64,000 nt of DNA from Exiguobacterium aurantiacum (GTDB lineage: Bacteria; Bacillota; Bacilli; Exiguobacteriales; Exiguobacteriaceae), in contig NZ_MKXO01000001.1 of the NCBI RefSeq assembly GCF_001766415.1, positions 1-64,000 on the forward strand. Reading direction: 5' to 3'. A model generated the notes under the pieces. That model was not told the DNA's origin. It saw only the letters and a program-made list of their open reading frames with translations, and searched no databases. How positions within the stretch are numbered: the stretch's first letter is position 1; each line of letters starts with the position of its first letter. Shown here piece by piece: positions 52,481-64,000 of the stretch. The position numbers and the translations under genes were made by a program.

Positions 52481-54304
52481 ATGAACAAACAAGAATTAGA
52501 GAACCGTCAGAAGAAGATTCGCAACTTTTCCATCATCGCCCACATCGATCATGGTAAGTCGACGCTAGCTGACCGGATTCTCGAGAGAACTGGTGCGCTT
52601 ACGGCGCGTGAAATGAAAGAACAGACGCTTGACGCGATGGATCTCGAACGGGAACGTGGCATCACGATCAAATTGAACGCTGTTAAATTGAACTATACCG
52701 CAAAAGATGGAGTTGAGTACATCCTTCATTTGATCGACACGCCTGGACACGTCGACTTCACGTATGAAGTCTCGCGCTCACTCGCGGCGTGTGAAGGTGC
52801 GGTCCTCGTCGTTGATGCCGCCCAAGGGATCGAGGCGCAGACGCTCGCAAACGTCTACCTCGCACTCGACAACGACCTCGAGATCATCCCGGTCATCAAC
52901 AAGATCGACTTACCGTCGGCTGACGTCGAACGCGTCCGTCAAGAGATTGAGGACGTGATCGGACTAGACGCCAGTGATGCGGTGCCGGCTTCTGCCAAGG
53001 CAGGAATCGGGATTGAAGAAATTCTTGAACAGATCGTAGAGCTTGTGCCGCCGCCGACGGGAGATCCGTCAGCACCGCTTCAGGCTTTGATCTTCGACTC
53101 GTATTACGATGCGTATCGTGGCGTCGTCGCCTCGATCCGAGTCGTCAACGGTTCGGTCAAAGTCGGGGATAAAGTTCAAATGATGTCGACCGGTAAATCG
53201 TTCGAAGTGACGGATCTTGGTGTCTCGACACCTAAACCGTTATCTGTGAAAGAGTTGAATGTCGGAGACGTTGGTACGCTCTCGGCATCGATTAAAACGG
53301 TTGGCGACGTTCGTGTCGGTGATACGATCACGCTCGCTAAAAACCCATCGACCGAGCAACTTCCTGGTTACCGTAAGATGAACCCGATGGTATACTGCGG
53401 TCTTTATCCGATTGATGCGGCCAAGTATAACGATTTGCGTGAAGCGCTTGAGCGGCTCCAGTTATCTGATGCGGCACTCGAGTTCGAGCCCGAGACGTCA
53501 CAAGCGCTCGGATTTGGTTTCCGTAGCGGATTCCTCGGCATGCTTCATATGGAAATCATTCAAGAGCGGATCGAGCGCGAGTTTGGAATCGACTTGATCA
53601 CGACGGCACCGTCGGTTATCTATCACGTCACGACGACGTCAGGAGACGTCATCCACGTCGATAACCCGTCGAAGATGCCTGAGCAACAAAAAGTTGAATT
53701 GATCGAAGAGCCATACGTCAAAGCGGCGATCATGACACCGAACGATTACGTCGGCTCGATCATGGAACTTTGTCAGAAGAAACGTGGCAGTTTTATCGAT
53801 ATGGAGTACATCGATACGACCCGTGTTAAAATCACGTACGATATTCCGCTCAGTGAAATCGTCTACGACTTCTTTGATCAATTGAAATCAAGTACGAAAG
53901 GCTATGCCTCACTTGACTATGATTTGATCGGGTATCGTCCGTCACGCCTCGTCAAGATGGATATTCTCCTCAACAACGAGCTCGTCGATGCGCTCAGCTT
54001 TATCGTTCACCGCGACTTCGCCTACGAACGTGGGAAAGTCATCGTTGAAAAGTTAAAGGCGCTCATCCCACGGATGCAGTTCGAAGTGCCGATCCAAGCA
54101 GCGGTCAGCACGAAAATTGTCGCCCGGTCGACGATCAAGGCGTTGCGTAAAAACGTCCTTGCCAAATGTTACGGCGGCGACATCTCGCGGAAACGTAAAC
54201 TTCTCGAGAAACAAAAAGAAGGTAAAAAACGCATGAAGATGGTTGGATCCGTCGAAGTGCCGCAAGAAGCGTTCATGTCCGTCTTGTCGATGGACGAAGA
54301 ATGA
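52481..54304 (+). CDS. lepA: Elongation factor 4 (LepA)
   Basis: 607 residues from ATG 52481; GTG 52469 in the same frame is an alternative. GTPase that helps the ribosome back-translocate or assemble under stress. G1 [10 protein letters not shown]2 RERGITI, G3 DTPGH, G4 NKID; domains II and III, then the LepA-specific C-terminal domain with [26 protein letters not shown]. Upstream of serC here; in Bacillus followed directly by hemN(W). Confidence 0.97.
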   Translation: MNKQELENRQKKIRNFSIIAHIDHGKSTLADRILERTGALTAREMKEQTLDAMDLERERGITIKLNAVKLNYTAKDGVEYILHLIDTPGHVDFTYEVSRSLAACEGAVLVVDAAQGIEAQTLANVYLALDNDLEIIPVINKIDLPSADVERVRQEIEDVIGLDASDAVPASAKAGIGIEEILEQIVELVPPPTGDPSAPLQALIFDSYYDAYRGVVASIRVVNGSVKVGDKVQMMSTGKSFEVTDLGVSTPKPLSVKELNVGDVGTLSASIKTVGDVRVGDTITLAKNPSTEQLPGYRKMNPMVYCGLYPIDAAKYNDLREALERLQLSDAALEFEPETSQALGFGFRSGFLGMLHMEIIQERIEREFGIDLITTAPSVIYHVTTTSGDVIHVDNPSKMPEQQKVELIEEPYVKAAIMTPNDYVGSIMELCQKKRGSFIDMEYIDTTRVKITYDIPLSEIVYDFFDQLKSSTKGYASLDYDLIGYRPSRLVKMDILLNNELVDALSFIVHRDFAYERGKVIVEKLKALIPRMQFEVPIQAAVSTKIVARSTIKALRKNVLAKCYGGDISRKRKLLEKQKEGKKRMKMVGSVEVPQEAFMSVLSMDEE

Positions 54305-54308
54305 GTGG

Positions 54309-54341
54309 TCGCCCTTATCCATGGATAAGGGCGATTTTTTT
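54309..54341 (+). terminator. Terminator after lepA
   Basis: TCGCCCTTATCC and GGATAAGGGCGA form a 12-bp stem around AT, followed by six or seven T. Confidence 0.9.
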
Positions 54342-54411
54342 CATTTGGCAGGATTCGTGACGTCCGGTACGGAATAGTACCCACTTACAGAAAAATAGAG
54401 GAGGAGTAGCG

Positions 54412-55488
54412 GTGACCGTCTATAATTTTTCAGCAGGGCCGAGCGTTTTGCCAAAATCGGTACTACAAGAAGTGCAAGACGAGTTTCTGTCTTATCAAAA
54501 AACGGGTGTCTCGATCGTCGAGATGAGCCACCGTTCGGAGCGCTTCATTGCGATTACCGAGGCGCTCGAAGCGAGGCTGCGGAGGTTGATGGGCATCTCA
54601 GACGATTACGCCGTCCTTTGGCTGCAAGGCGGGGCGACGCTCCAGTTCTCGATGATTCCGATGAACTTGCGTACGACAGGGCGTTTCGCTTATCTCGACA
54701 GCGGCACGTGGTCGAAAAAAGCGATCGCTGATGCCCGCCACTATGGGGACGTCGCCGTCGTCGGCAGTTCGGCGAGTTCGAACTATCGGGAACTGCCTGA
54801 CTATGAAGGGGATGGCGAGACCGCCGATTATCTCCACTTGACGCTGAACAATACAATCGAAGGGACACGTTATACGATGCTTCCGGATACAGGCATCCCG
54901 CTCGTCGCGGACGTGTCCTCCAATATTTTGGCAGAATCGATCGACGTGAGCCGCTACGGTCTGCTGTACGCAGGCGCCCAAAAAAATATCGGACCGGCCG
55001 GGTTAAGCGTCGTCATCATTCGTCGCGACTTGATTGTCGACCGCGATTTGCCAAGTTATTTGAACTACGCCCGTCACACCGACACCGTTTTGAACACACC
55101 GGCGACGTTTAGCATGTATGTCGCCGAACGGGTTCTCGCCTGGGTCGAACGGACGGGTGGCGTCGCCGAGATGGAACGGCGCAACCGTGAGAAGAGCGCG
55201 CGATTGTATGCTTATTTAGACGGCTCAACGTTGTTCCGGTCGCTCGTCACAGGAGATATCCGTTCATTGACGAATATTCCGTTCACGACGGGACGGGACG
55301 AGACGGATCGAGCGTTTCAACAGTTCGCCGAGGAACGTGGATTGATCGAACTTGGTGGCCACCGCTCGGTCGGAGGGCTGCGAGCCAGTCTTTACAACGC
55401 GATGCCGCTCGAAGGAGTCGTTCGTCTAGTCGAAGTGATGCAAGCATTTGAACAGGAGGGATACGATGTTCCACATCAAAACATATAA
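54412..55488 (+). CDS. serC: Phosphoserine aminotransferase
   Basis: 358 residues from GTG 54412 (site GAGGAGGAG). Transfers an amino group from glutamate to 3-phosphohydroxypyruvate. Motifs: YNFSAGPSVLPKSVLQEVQ, GGATLQFSMIPMNL, and the PLP Lys191 in YAGAQKNIGPAG; RASLYNAMPLEGV binds phosphate. The last 23 bases overlap serA. Gene order serC-serA-DUF1015 lies between lepA and hemW, where Bacillus has nothing. Confidence 0.95.
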   Translation: MTVYNFSAGPSVLPKSVLQEVQDEFLSYQKTGVSIVEMSHRSERFIAITEALEARLRRLMGISDDYAVLWLQGGATLQFSMIPMNLRTTGRFAYLDSGTWSKKAIADARHYGDVAVVGSSASSNYRELPDYEGDGETADYLHLTLNNTIEGTRYTMLPDTGIPLVADVSSNILAESIDVSRYGLLYAGAQKNIGPAGLSVVIIRRDLIVDRDLPSYLNYARHTDTVLNTPATFSMYVAERVLAWVERTGGVAEMERRNREKSARLYAYLDGSTLFRSLVTGDIRSLTNIPFTTGRDETDRAFQQFAEERGLIELGGHRSVGGLRASLYNAMPLEGVVRLVEVMQAFEQEGYDVPHQNI

Positions 55489-56629
55489 TCAAATCGCATC
55501 AGCCGGGCTAGAGCGTTTTGAGCCGAGAGAATACGCCGTCAACGCAGTGGAGCAGGCCGATGCCTGGGTCATTCGGAGCCATGACGTTCACGACGCCGAG
55601 ATTCCCCCGTACTTGCTCGCGATCGCCCGGGCCGGGGCTGGGGTGAACAACATCCCGCTTGAGCGCTTGGCGCGTCAAGGCGTCGTCGTGTTCCATACAC
55701 CAGGGGCGAACGCGAACGCGGTCAAAGAACTCGTACTCGCGAGCATGCTTTTATCGGTCCGGCCGATCCTTGAAGGCGCGCGTTGGGTGAACGAGCAAAC
55801 GTTCCCAAGCCAAGCGTTACTTGAGCGGGCGATGGAAGACGAGAAGCGCCGTTTCGTCGGCTCTGAATTACGAGGCAAGAAGGTCGGCATCGTCGGCCTC
55901 GGTGCGATCGGGGCGTCGCTCGCGAACGACCTGCTCCAGCTCGGTGTCGACGTCGTCGGGTACGACCCGCATTTATCGGTCGATGGGGCGTGGAACGTAT
56001 CGAAGCAAGTAAAACGAGCCAAGCACTTGGACGACTTGCTCAGAGACGTCGATTTGCTCTCGATCCATATGCCGCTCACGGACGACACACGCAACTTGAT
56101 CGACGCTAGTTGGTTCAAACGGATGAAGCCTGGGGTGACGTTATTGAACTTCGCCCGTGGCGAGCTCGTGAACGACGCTGATTTGATTGAGGCGTTACAA
56201 GATAAAGTGGCGACGTACATTACAGACTTCCCGCAACAGGCGTTACTCGGCCATCCTCAAGTCGTCGCTTTTCCGCATCTTGGGGCTTCGACACGAGAAT
56301 CCGAAGTGAATTGCGCGATTCAAGCCGTCGATACGCTGAAACTGTATTTAGAGACCGGAAACATCCGGAATTCCGCTAACTTCCCGGACACTGAACTTCC
56401 TTACGTCGGCAAGCGACGCTTGGCGGTGCTGCACTTGAACGTCCCGAACATGGTCGGTCAAATCGCGAGCCGGCTCGCCGAGAACGGGATCAACATCGAT
56501 AACATGGTGAATCGCAGCCGGAACGATGTAGCCTACACGATGATCGACATCGATAACCATAAACAAGAAGAACTGTCCGTGCATGCTTTGTACGACATCG
56601 AGGGCGTCATGCGCGTCCGTGAATTTTAA
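55466..56629 (+). CDS. serA: D-3-phosphoglycerate dehydrogenase (short type)
   Basis: 387 residues from ATG 55466 (AACAGGAGGG), overlapping serC by 23 bases. Oxidises 3-phosphoglycerate to start serine synthesis. NAD fold GIVGLGAIGASLAND (about 147-161), substrate Arg in FARGELV, catalytic Glu and His in PHLGAS. A C-terminal ACT domain (about 315-387; LAVLHLNVPNMVGQIASRLAENGINIDNM) suggests serine feedback; the long intervening domain of B. subtilis-type SerA is absent. Confidence 0.94.
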   Translation: MFHIKTYNQIASAGLERFEPREYAVNAVEQADAWVIRSHDVHDAEIPPYLLAIARAGAGVNNIPLERLARQGVVVFHTPGANANAVKELVLASMLLSVRPILEGARWVNEQTFPSQALLERAMEDEKRRFVGSELRGKKVGIVGLGAIGASLANDLLQLGVDVVGYDPHLSVDGAWNVSKQVKRAKHLDDLLRDVDLLSIHMPLTDDTRNLIDASWFKRMKPGVTLLNFARGELVNDADLIEALQDKVATYITDFPQQALLGHPQVVAFPHLGASTRESEVNCAIQAVDTLKLYLETGNIRNSANFPDTELPYVGKRRLAVLHLNVPNMVGQIASRLAENGINIDNMVNRSRNDVAYTMIDIDNHKQEELSVHALYDIEGVMRVREF

Positions 56630-56641
56630 GGAGGGATCAAT

Positions 56642-57826
56642 ATGGTCATATTTAAACCGTTTAAACCGTATATGCCGGCCCATCCTGAAGCTGTGGCGGC
56701 CGACCCGTACGACGTCGTGAACGTCGAACAGGCACGAGGAGACGTCGAGCGACGTCCGAACTCATTTCTCTCGGTCGATAAGCCGGAACTGTTTGCTGCT
56801 GATCTGTCGCTCGAAGCGTGGGGACGACGTGCGAGGACCGAGTTGGAACGGTTGTACGCGACTGAACTGACGGAACAGGCAAACGGCTTTTACGTCTATC
56901 GGCTGACGAATCAAGGGCGGCGCCAAACCGGTCTCGTGGCGACGTTTTCGGTCGCGGATTATGAGGCGGGCCGCATCAAGATCCATGAACATACACGAGA
57001 AGTGAAAGAGCGGGAACGGGTCGAACATGTGGCGGCGACGAAAGCGCACACCGGACCGATTTTACTGAGCCATGAGCCGGACGAGGCGTTACGGCGTATC
57101 CTTGAAGCCGCCACGAACGAACGACCTCTATTTTCCTTCACGGACAGTCAAGGTGTCTTGCACGAAGGCTATGCGGTGCCGCCGAAAGACCAGGCGCGTG
57201 TCATTATGATCGGGGCGACGATCCCGTCCATCTATATCGCCGACGGGCATCATCGGGCCAAAGCGGCGGCTGTCGTCGCGGCGCTAGAACTGCCTGAAGG
57301 TGAATCGAAACTAGAGCGCGATCACTTTTTAGGTGTGCTCTTCCCGAGCGACGAGTTGACGATCTTGCCGTACCATCGCCTGTTGACCGATGTTACGCCT
57401 GAAGAAGTCGCGGCTTTATTGGACGGGATTTCGTTCTCGTACGAAGTGGTGTCGACTGACGGCCTCGTCGTTCCGCAAGCGCGCGGTTCGTTCGGATTGT
57501 CTTACCGTGGCAAACAGTATGAGTTGACGAAACGACAGTCGACCACGGCTCTCGACGTCGCCACGCTACAACGGGATATTCTCGAACCGTACTTCGGAGT
57601 GGACGATGTCCGGACCGATAAACGGATTGACTTCGTCGGCGGCTCAGACGCCGCCTTACAACTGGAACGGTTGGCCGAGCGACCGGATGTCGTCGTGTTG
57701 ACATGTCACGCCACGGCGATGGGAGAGTTGATGCAGGTCGCCGATGAATCCGGACAGATGCCACCGAAATCGACTTGGTTCGATCCGAAACTGAAGAGCG
57801 GATTGTTCATCCATCGTTTCGATTGA
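56642..57826 (+). CDS. DUF1015 family protein in a serine operon
   Basis: 394 residues. Family start VIFKPFKPYMPAHPEAVAADPYDVVN is typical of DUF1015. A conserved-looking motif ADGHHR (Asp201-Arg205) resembles the phosphate-handling loop of ParB/sulfiredoxin-fold proteins, which include serine kinases. It follows serA by 12 bases with its own AAGGAGGG site. No phosphoserine phosphatase gene is in the operon, so a role in making or balancing phosphoserine is a reasonable guess but unproven. Confidence 0.75.
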   Translation: MVIFKPFKPYMPAHPEAVAADPYDVVNVEQARGDVERRPNSFLSVDKPELFAADLSLEAWGRRARTELERLYATELTEQANGFYVYRLTNQGRRQTGLVATFSVADYEAGRIKIHEHTREVKERERVEHVAATKAHTGPILLSHEPDEALRRILEAATNERPLFSFTDSQGVLHEGYAVPPKDQARVIMIGATIPSIYIADGHHRAKAAAVVAALELPEGESKLERDHFLGVLFPSDELTILPYHRLLTDVTPEEVAALLDGISFSYEVVSTDGLVVPQARGSFGLSYRGKQYELTKRQSTTALDVATLQRDILEPYFGVDDVRTDKRIDFVGGSDAALQLERLAERPDVVVLTCHATAMGELMQVADESGQMPPKSTWFDPKLKSGLFIHRFD

Positions 57827-57892
57827 ATGCAGACAGTGGCGTGAAGACGTAAAAAGCGTTATAAATGGAAGGAGAAGAAAGGGGTGGCCGCC

Positions 57893-59047
57893 ATGGCTAA
57901 AGCCGTATATCTTCACATTCCATTTTGTGAACATATTTGTTATTACTGCGATTTCAACAAGGTGTTCTTAAAGAACCAACCGGTTGATGACTATTTAGAT
58001 GCGTTAGAACGAGAGATTGTCCTATCGCTTGAACAATATCCGACAGATGAGATCGAGACGATCTTTATCGGCGGAGGAACGCCGACCGCGCTCGATGAGG
58101 TGCAGATGAAACGTCTCATGGACATGGTCGAGCGGCACTTGCTCCCGCTCGCTACAAAGAATATAGAATACTCGGTCGAGGCGAATCCGAACTTTGTGAG
58201 CGCCGAAAAGCTCGATACGATGAAACGAGGCGGTGTCAACCGCGTCAGTTTCGGCGTCCAGACGTTCGACGACGGCGGGCTTGAACGGATCGGGCGGACG
58301 CATCGGGCGGATGACGTGTTCGCGACGGTGACGGAGGCGGCGAAACGGTTCGACAACATCTCGATCGACCTCATGTTCGGACTACCGGAGCAGACGCTCG
58401 AACAGATCGAACGGGATCTCGACTTGGCGTTCAAACTGCCGATCCAACACGTCTCGTCCTATTCCTTGATCCTCGAACCGCACACCGTCTTCGCGATTCA
58501 AGATCGCAAAGGCAAGCTGCGTCTGCCGGGTGAGGACATCGAAGTCGCCATGTACTTGAAAGTCATGGAGACGCTCGAACGCCGTGGGCTCAAGCAGTAC
58601 GAGATCTCGAACTACAGTGTCGAGGGACGGGAGAGCCGTCACAACCAAGTGTATTGGCGGAACGAGGAGTATTACGGCTTCGGAGCCGGGGCTCACAGTT
58701 ACTTGAACGGCGAGCGCCGGGCGAACGTCGCGCCGATCCCGCACTATATCAAGGCGGAAGGTTTACCGGTTCGAAGTACGACGACACTCGAGACGTTCGA
58801 GCGGATGGAAGAAGAGTTGTTTCTCGGTCTCCGGATGCGCAGCGGTGTGTCGTTCGAGACGTTCGAAACGAAGTACGGTGTCTCGATGGAGTCGGTGTTC
58901 GGGCACGTCTTGTCCGAACTGAAAGCGAAACAGTTGATTGAAACGACGGACACGCACGTCCGGTTGACCGAGTCGGGACTCCCGCTCGCCAACGAGGCGT
59001 TCGCGGCATTCATCGGTGAGGCACGATTAAATGATGTGACAACGTAA
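57893..59047 (+). CDS. hemW: Radical SAM haem chaperone HemW
   Basis: 384 residues from ATG 57893 (AAAGGGGTGG); GTG 57884 overlaps the site. Cluster motif C12-xxx-C16-xx-C19 (FCEHICYYCDF) without the fourth Cys of HemN, so HemW rather than the coproporphyrinogen oxidase. Further: IFIGGGTPTAL, SVEANPNFVSAEKL, RVSFGVQTFDD, and the HemN C-terminal domain. HemW inserts haem into respiratory proteins. Bacillus has it between lepA and hrcA. Confidence 0.92.
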   Translation: MAKAVYLHIPFCEHICYYCDFNKVFLKNQPVDDYLDALEREIVLSLEQYPTDEIETIFIGGGTPTALDEVQMKRLMDMVERHLLPLATKNIEYSVEANPNFVSAEKLDTMKRGGVNRVSFGVQTFDDGGLERIGRTHRADDVFATVTEAAKRFDNISIDLMFGLPEQTLEQIERDLDLAFKLPIQHVSSYSLILEPHTVFAIQDRKGKLRLPGEDIEVAMYLKVMETLERRGLKQYEISNYSVEGRESRHNQVYWRNEEYYGFGAGAHSYLNGERRANVAPIPHYIKAEGLPVRSTTTLETFERMEEELFLGLRMRSGVSFETFETKYGVSMESVFGHVLSELKAKQLIETTDTHVRLTESGLPLANEAFAAFIGEARLNDVTT

Positions 59048-59082
59048 AAACAGGCGAATCCGATGTCGGATTCGCCTGTTTT
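59047..59082. terminator. Two-way terminator between hemW and yktB
   Basis: AAAACAGGCGAATCCGA and its exact complement at 59066-59082 separated by TG. Both neighbours converge here. Confidence 0.9.
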
Positions 59083-59084
59083 AG

Positions 59085-59690
59085 TTAGAGAACGAGCTCG
59101 CGGTAGATCGGCATGAGCCGTCCGAACGTATCCTCGACAAGGGCGAGGAACGCCGCTTCGTTTTGGAGGATCGAGGCATCGGCCGAAAGTTGACGACCGA
59201 TCAAGAAGTCGGCTTTTTTGACGGTCGCGAAGCGCTCGACGATGGCATCGATTGACGCAGAGGACGTCTCTTCGATCAAGAACGCCTCTTTTTTCATATG
59301 ATCGCCGGCAAGATGGAAGTCGGGAAATTCATGTTTAAAGTCGATTGTCATGAGTCGTTTGCCGATTGCTTCTTTGTTCGGCATCTCATAGATGAAGGCA
59401 AGCCAGACGAAGACACGGTCGTCGAACAGACCGACTTGGAAATGCGGATGTTTCTTATAGCCACGTTTATCGTGACAGATCGCCATCCACGTATCTTTCG
59501 GCGGATTGACCGTCCGGCGGGCGTGCTTGGCGACGTGGAGATAGAGCGGGATGCCGACGTCGGCTTCAAGCTGCGGACCGACCTCGTCATAGATGCGATG
59601 GAACAGCGGTTGAATGTCCGCGCGAATACCTGACATGCGGGCGTCGAGCCCGTCTTGCGTAAACACGTTAAATTGTTTAGTTGTAAACAT
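59085..59690 (-). CDS. yktB: DUF1054 protein (YktB-like)
   Basis: 201 residues. Characteristic family stretches: DVGIPLYLHVAKHARRTVNPPKDTWMAICHDKRGYKKHPHFQVGLFDDRVFVWLAFIYE. Soluble, no membrane segment. Function unknown. TGAGGTGATC precedes ATG 59690. Sits between hemW and hrcA, away from its usual Bacillus position. Confidence 0.85.
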   Translation of the reverse strand: MFTTKQFNVFTQDGLDARMSGIRADIQPLFHRIYDEVGPQLEADVGIPLYLHVAKHARRTVNPPKDTWMAICHDKRGYKKHPHFQVGLFDDRVFVWLAFIYEMPNKEAIGKRLMTIDFKHEFPDFHLAGDHMKKEAFLIEETSSASIDAIVERFATVKKADFLIGRQLSADASILQNEAAFLALVEDTFGRLMPIYRELVL

Positions 59691-59779
59691 ATGATCACCT
59701 CAATTCGTATCATACCGAAAGTGCGCGGAAGATGCATTTCGAATGACTTTCAATCGATGGAAAAAATGATGCATTTGAA

Positions 59780-59807
59780 TTGACAAATAAGGAGAACATG
59801 ATAATAT
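59780..59807 (+). promoter_or_regulatory. hrcA-grpE-dnaK-dnaJ promoter
   Basis: TTGACA (59780-59785), a 16-bp spacer and TAATAT (59802-59807), eleven bases before the CIRCE. Confidence 0.75.
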
Positions 59808-59818
59808 TTGAAGTGTGA

Positions 59819-59845
59819 TTAGCACTCAGTAAATATGAGTGCTAA
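59819..59845. promoter_or_regulatory. CIRCE operator
   Basis: TTAGCACTC (59819-59827), nine bases, GAGTGCTAA (59837-59845): an exact CIRCE. HrcA bound here represses the class I heat-shock operon, including its own gene at 59883. Confidence 0.97.
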
Positions 59846-59882
59846 TAAAAGTGAGGCCAATCCTTCAGAGAGGAGTGATGTT

Positions 59883-60905
59883 GTGCTGACAGAGAGACAA
59901 TTGCTCATTTTACGAGCGATCATTGATGATTACATTCAGACAGCCCAGCCCGTCGGTTCACGGACGCTTTCGAAACGGGATGACTTGTCGTTCAGTTCGG
60001 CGACGATCCGAAACGACATGGCGGATTTAGAAGACATGGGCTTGATCGAAAAACCGCACACTTCAGCAGGACGAATCCCGTCTGAAGTCGGATATCGTTA
60101 TTACGTCGATCACCTTGTCGAGACGAAACTCATCGACGAGCGGGAAACATATCGGCTCGGGGAACGCTTGCGAGCGTCCGCCCAAGAGTCAGAAGTCCTC
60201 ATTCGTCAAGCCGCTGACCTACTCTCTGATTTGACCAATTATACGACGGTAGCGCTCGGTCCGAGCAGTCAGATGAACCGGCTGGCACGGATCGATTTGA
60301 TGCCGCTCGATGAACGGCGCGGTGTCGTCTTGATCGTAACGGATCAAGGGCACGTCGAACATCGAACGGTCGTGTTCGAATCGCCGATGGCGCCGGATAT
60401 GGTCGAACAAACAATCCGATTTTTAAACGATCGTCTAAAAGGAACTCCGCTCGGTCAACTGAAGTTCCGTATCGGAGAAGAAGTGTCAAACCTTCGCCTC
60501 GCTCATCAACAACAATATGAGTCGATGATGCAACTCATTCAAGCGACCGTCGGGGTACATCATCCGACCTCGCTGTATCTTGGTGGGAAGAAAAACATCT
60601 TCAACCAACCCGAGTTTCAAACGCTCGATACGTTACGTCCGTTCCTAGAGTGGATCGACGAGCAAGAACGGTTGACCGACTGGCTCGAATCGTTGCCAAA
60701 TCGCGAGATTTATGTGAGCATTGGGAGCGAGAATGGGATCCTTGCGCTTCAAAATTGTAGCGTCATCACCTCGGACTATACGCTCGACGGCAAGACGTTC
60801 GGGACGATCGCGATGATCGGTCCGACCCGGATGGATTATCGGCACGGGGTGCGGATGATGGGACAAATCATTGAAGCGTTAAGGCGAACGAAACTAGAAG
60901 AGTGA
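59883..60905 (+). CDS. hrcA: Heat-shock repressor HrcA
   Basis: 340 residues from GTG 59883 (GAGAGGAGTGATG); an ATG at 59835 lies within the CIRCE. Winged helix at the N-terminus ([66 protein letters not shown]), then GAF-like and dimerisation parts. Represses at the CIRCE and needs GroEL for activity in the family. First gene of the operon. Confidence 0.96.
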   Translation: MLTERQLLILRAIIDDYIQTAQPVGSRTLSKRDDLSFSSATIRNDMADLEDMGLIEKPHTSAGRIPSEVGYRYYVDHLVETKLIDERETYRLGERLRASAQESEVLIRQAADLLSDLTNYTTVALGPSSQMNRLARIDLMPLDERRGVVLIVTDQGHVEHRTVVFESPMAPDMVEQTIRFLNDRLKGTPLGQLKFRIGEEVSNLRLAHQQQYESMMQLIQATVGVHHPTSLYLGGKKNIFNQPEFQTLDTLRPFLEWIDEQERLTDWLESLPNREIYVSIGSENGILALQNCSVITSDYTLDGKTFGTIAMIGPTRMDYRHGVRMMGQIIEALRRTKLEE

Positions 60906-60922
60906 ACGAAAGGAGCCTCAAT

Positions 60923-61498
60923 ATGACTACTGAAAATCAAAACGGGCCAGACCAAGAAGAAGAAGTGCTCGAAGAGAAAGATTTCGACGCGTTGCAGTCA
61001 GAGACTGCGGACGCTGACGAGGTTTCAAATGCTGAAATAGTGGAAGAAAGTTCTGAGGGACCAGATTTGCAACAAGAAATCGAAGCGCTCAAAGCGAGCG
61101 AGCTTCGGATTCGTGCTGATTTTGACAACTTCCGCCGCCGAACGAACGAAGAGAACGCGAAACGCGTCAAGTTCGCTTCGCAAGCCGTCATCGAGAAATT
61201 GATTCCGCTCATCGATAACTTTGAGCGTGCGCTTCAAGTCGAAGCGTCTTCAGACGATGCAAAGAACATTCAAGCGGGCGTCGATATGATCCACCGTCAA
61301 TTGCTCGACGTGTTAAACGCCGAGAACGTTGAAGTGATCGAAGCGGTCGGTCAGCCGTTCGACCCGAATTATCACCAAGCGGTCATGCAAGAACCGAGCG
61401 ATGAGTTCGAGTCTGGGATTGTAACGATGGAGCTTCAAAAAGGGTACACGTTGCACGGACGCGTCATTCGTCCAAGCATGGTAAAAGTTTCAGAATAA
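60923..61498 (+). CDS. grpE: Nucleotide exchange factor GrpE
   Basis: 191 residues from ATG 60923 (AAAGGAGCC). Acidic N-terminal tail (to about 50), long coiled coil (EIEALKASELRIRADFDNFRRR), then the beta domain (GQPFDPNYHQAVMQEP, VITMELQKGYTLHGRVIRPSMVKVS-like end). Releases ADP from DnaK. 29 bases before dnaK. Confidence 0.96.
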   Translation: MTTENQNGPDQEEEVLEEKDFDALQSETADADEVSNAEIVEESSEGPDLQQEIEALKASELRIRADFDNFRRRTNEENAKRVKFASQAVIEKLIPLIDNFERALQVEASSDDAKNIQAGVDMIHRQLLDVLNAENVEVIEAVGQPFDPNYHQAVMQEPSDEFESGIVTMELQKGYTLHGRVIRPSMVKVSE

Positions 61499-61524
61499 AA
61501 TTACTTAACTAGATGGAGGAATAG

Positions 61525-63351
<1,827 letters not shown>

Positions 63352-63373
63352 GGCAACCGATAGATTGGATGGC

Positions 63374-63402
63374 GCCAAAGCAGGTTTCTGCTTTGGCTCT
63401 TT
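63374..63402 (+). terminator. Hairpin between dnaK and dnaJ
   Basis: GCCAAAGCAG and CTGCTTTGGC form a perfect 10-bp stem around GTTT, then TCTTTCC. The U-tract is short and broken, so it may give partial readthrough into dnaJ rather than full stop. Confidence 0.6.
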
Positions 63403-63460
63403 CCATGTTAAGGTAGAATCGGTAAAATCGAACTTGAAACAGTAAAGAGGAGAGAGTAAC

Positions 63461-64000
63461 GTGGCGAAACGAGATTATTATGAAGTGCTTGGCCTAGACA
63501 AATCGGCCTCGGCGCAAGACATCAAACGGGCCTATCGCAAATTGGCACGGGAATATCATCCAGACATCAACCAAGAGCCGGATGCGGCGGATAAATTTAA
63601 AGAGCTCGGTGAGGCGTATGAAGTGCTGTCAGACGAGCAGAAACGGGCTCAATATGACCGCTTCGGATTTGAAGGAGCGAGCCAATTCGGAGGCGGCGGT
63701 GACTTCCAAGGCGGATTCGGCGACATCTTCGACATGTTCTTCGGCGGCGGCGGACGTCGTCAAGACCCGAACGCACCGCGACGCGGAGAAGATTATCAAT
63801 ACGTCGTCGACCTCGACTTCATGGAGAGCGTGACCGGTAAGACGGAAACGATCGACCTTGAGATCGAAGTCGAATGTGACACGTGTATGGGCAGTGGTGC
63901 CAAGCCGGGGACGAAACCAGAGACGTGCGGCCGTTGTGGCGGTAGCGGTGTCGAAACGGTCGAACAGAACACGGTGATCGGTCGCATGGTCAATCAGCGG
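63461..64000 (+). CDS. dnaJ: Chaperone DnaJ, N-terminal part (runs off the right edge)
   Basis: 180 codons are visible from GTG 63461 (AGAGGAGAGAG upstream) with no stop, so the gene continues beyond the window. J domain 1-70 with the HPD motif (REYHPDIN) that stimulates DnaK ATPase, a Gly/Phe-rich linker ([13 protein letters not shown]), and the first two zinc-binding repeats CDTCMGSG and CGRCGGSG of the usual four. Standard class I DnaJ. Confidence 0.97.
   Translation, partial: MAKRDYYEVLGLDKSASAQDIKRAYRKLAREYHPDINQEPDAADKFKELGEAYEVLSDEQKRAQYDRFGFEGASQFGGGGDFQGGFGDIFDMFFGGGGRRQDPNAPRRGEDYQYVVDLDFMESVTGKTETIDLEIEVECDTCMGSGAKPGTKPETCGRCGGSGVETVEQNTVIGRMVNQR

Noticed and set aside
59835-59882. 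ATG start of HrcA at 59835
   Set aside because: It lies inside the CIRCE and near the transcription start; GTG 59883 has a proper ribosome site and the normal N-terminus.

Overview
The window looks like part of the chromosome of a mesophilic, non-sporulating Bacillota of the Exiguobacterium type. This is inferred from gene order and protein character; no database was searched. Almost every gene has an obvious Bacillus counterpart in Bacillus order, but the sporulation genes found at these places in Bacillus (ytrH/ytrI near dnaE, gpr and spoIIP between rpsT and lepA) are absent. Codon use and base composition look even throughout. I see no tRNA, rRNA, CRISPR array or prophage.

Layout. At 1-71 the start of an IS1182-type transposase runs off the left edge. 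From 255 to 42016 lies a Bacillus-like block: ytpI, nrnA, dnaE, a FadR/GntR regulator, accDA, pfkA-pyk, ytwI, citZ-icd-mdh, phoP-phoR, polA-mutM-coaE, a degenerate M50-type membrane protein, gapB, speD, nrdR, dnaB-dnaI, thrS, infC-rpmI-rplT, ysdA, a dimeric dUTPase, an M42 peptidase, an rRNA methyltransferase, pheST, an EIIC-like membrane protein, an alpha/beta hydrolase and rnhC. From 42140 to 47362 is an accessory stretch: a coiled-coil protein with NfeD and flotillin, then a BMP-type lipoprotein translationally coupled to a chemoreceptor. From 47524 a second Bacillus block begins: comEA-comEC, yqzM, holA, a GNAT protein, rpsT, lepA, then an inserted serC-serA-DUF1015 operon, hemW, yktB and the heat-shock operon hrcA-grpE-dnaK-dnaJ, which runs off the right edge.

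Function. The genes cover central carbon metabolism (glycolysis, TCA entry, gluconeogenesis), the start of fatty-acid synthesis, chromosome replication and repair (dnaE, polA, holA, dnaB/I, mutM), translation (thrS, pheST, infC, L35, L20, S20, LepA), DNA uptake and protein folding. Control elements are unusually readable: three CcpA cre-like sites (pfkA, citZ, gapB), a FadR-type operator in the regulator's own promoter, two T-box leaders (thrS, pheS), an L20-type leader with an ATT start for infC, and a perfect CIRCE before hrcA.

The least explained items are: a leader-peptide attenuator before the EIIC-like gene (39898-40087); a structured RNA candidate with a long hairpin (30476-30698); a long structured speD leader (23335-23482); PhoP-box-like repeats with a possible small RNA between phoR and polA (17317-17451); and an M50-like protein whose catalytic Glu is Gln.
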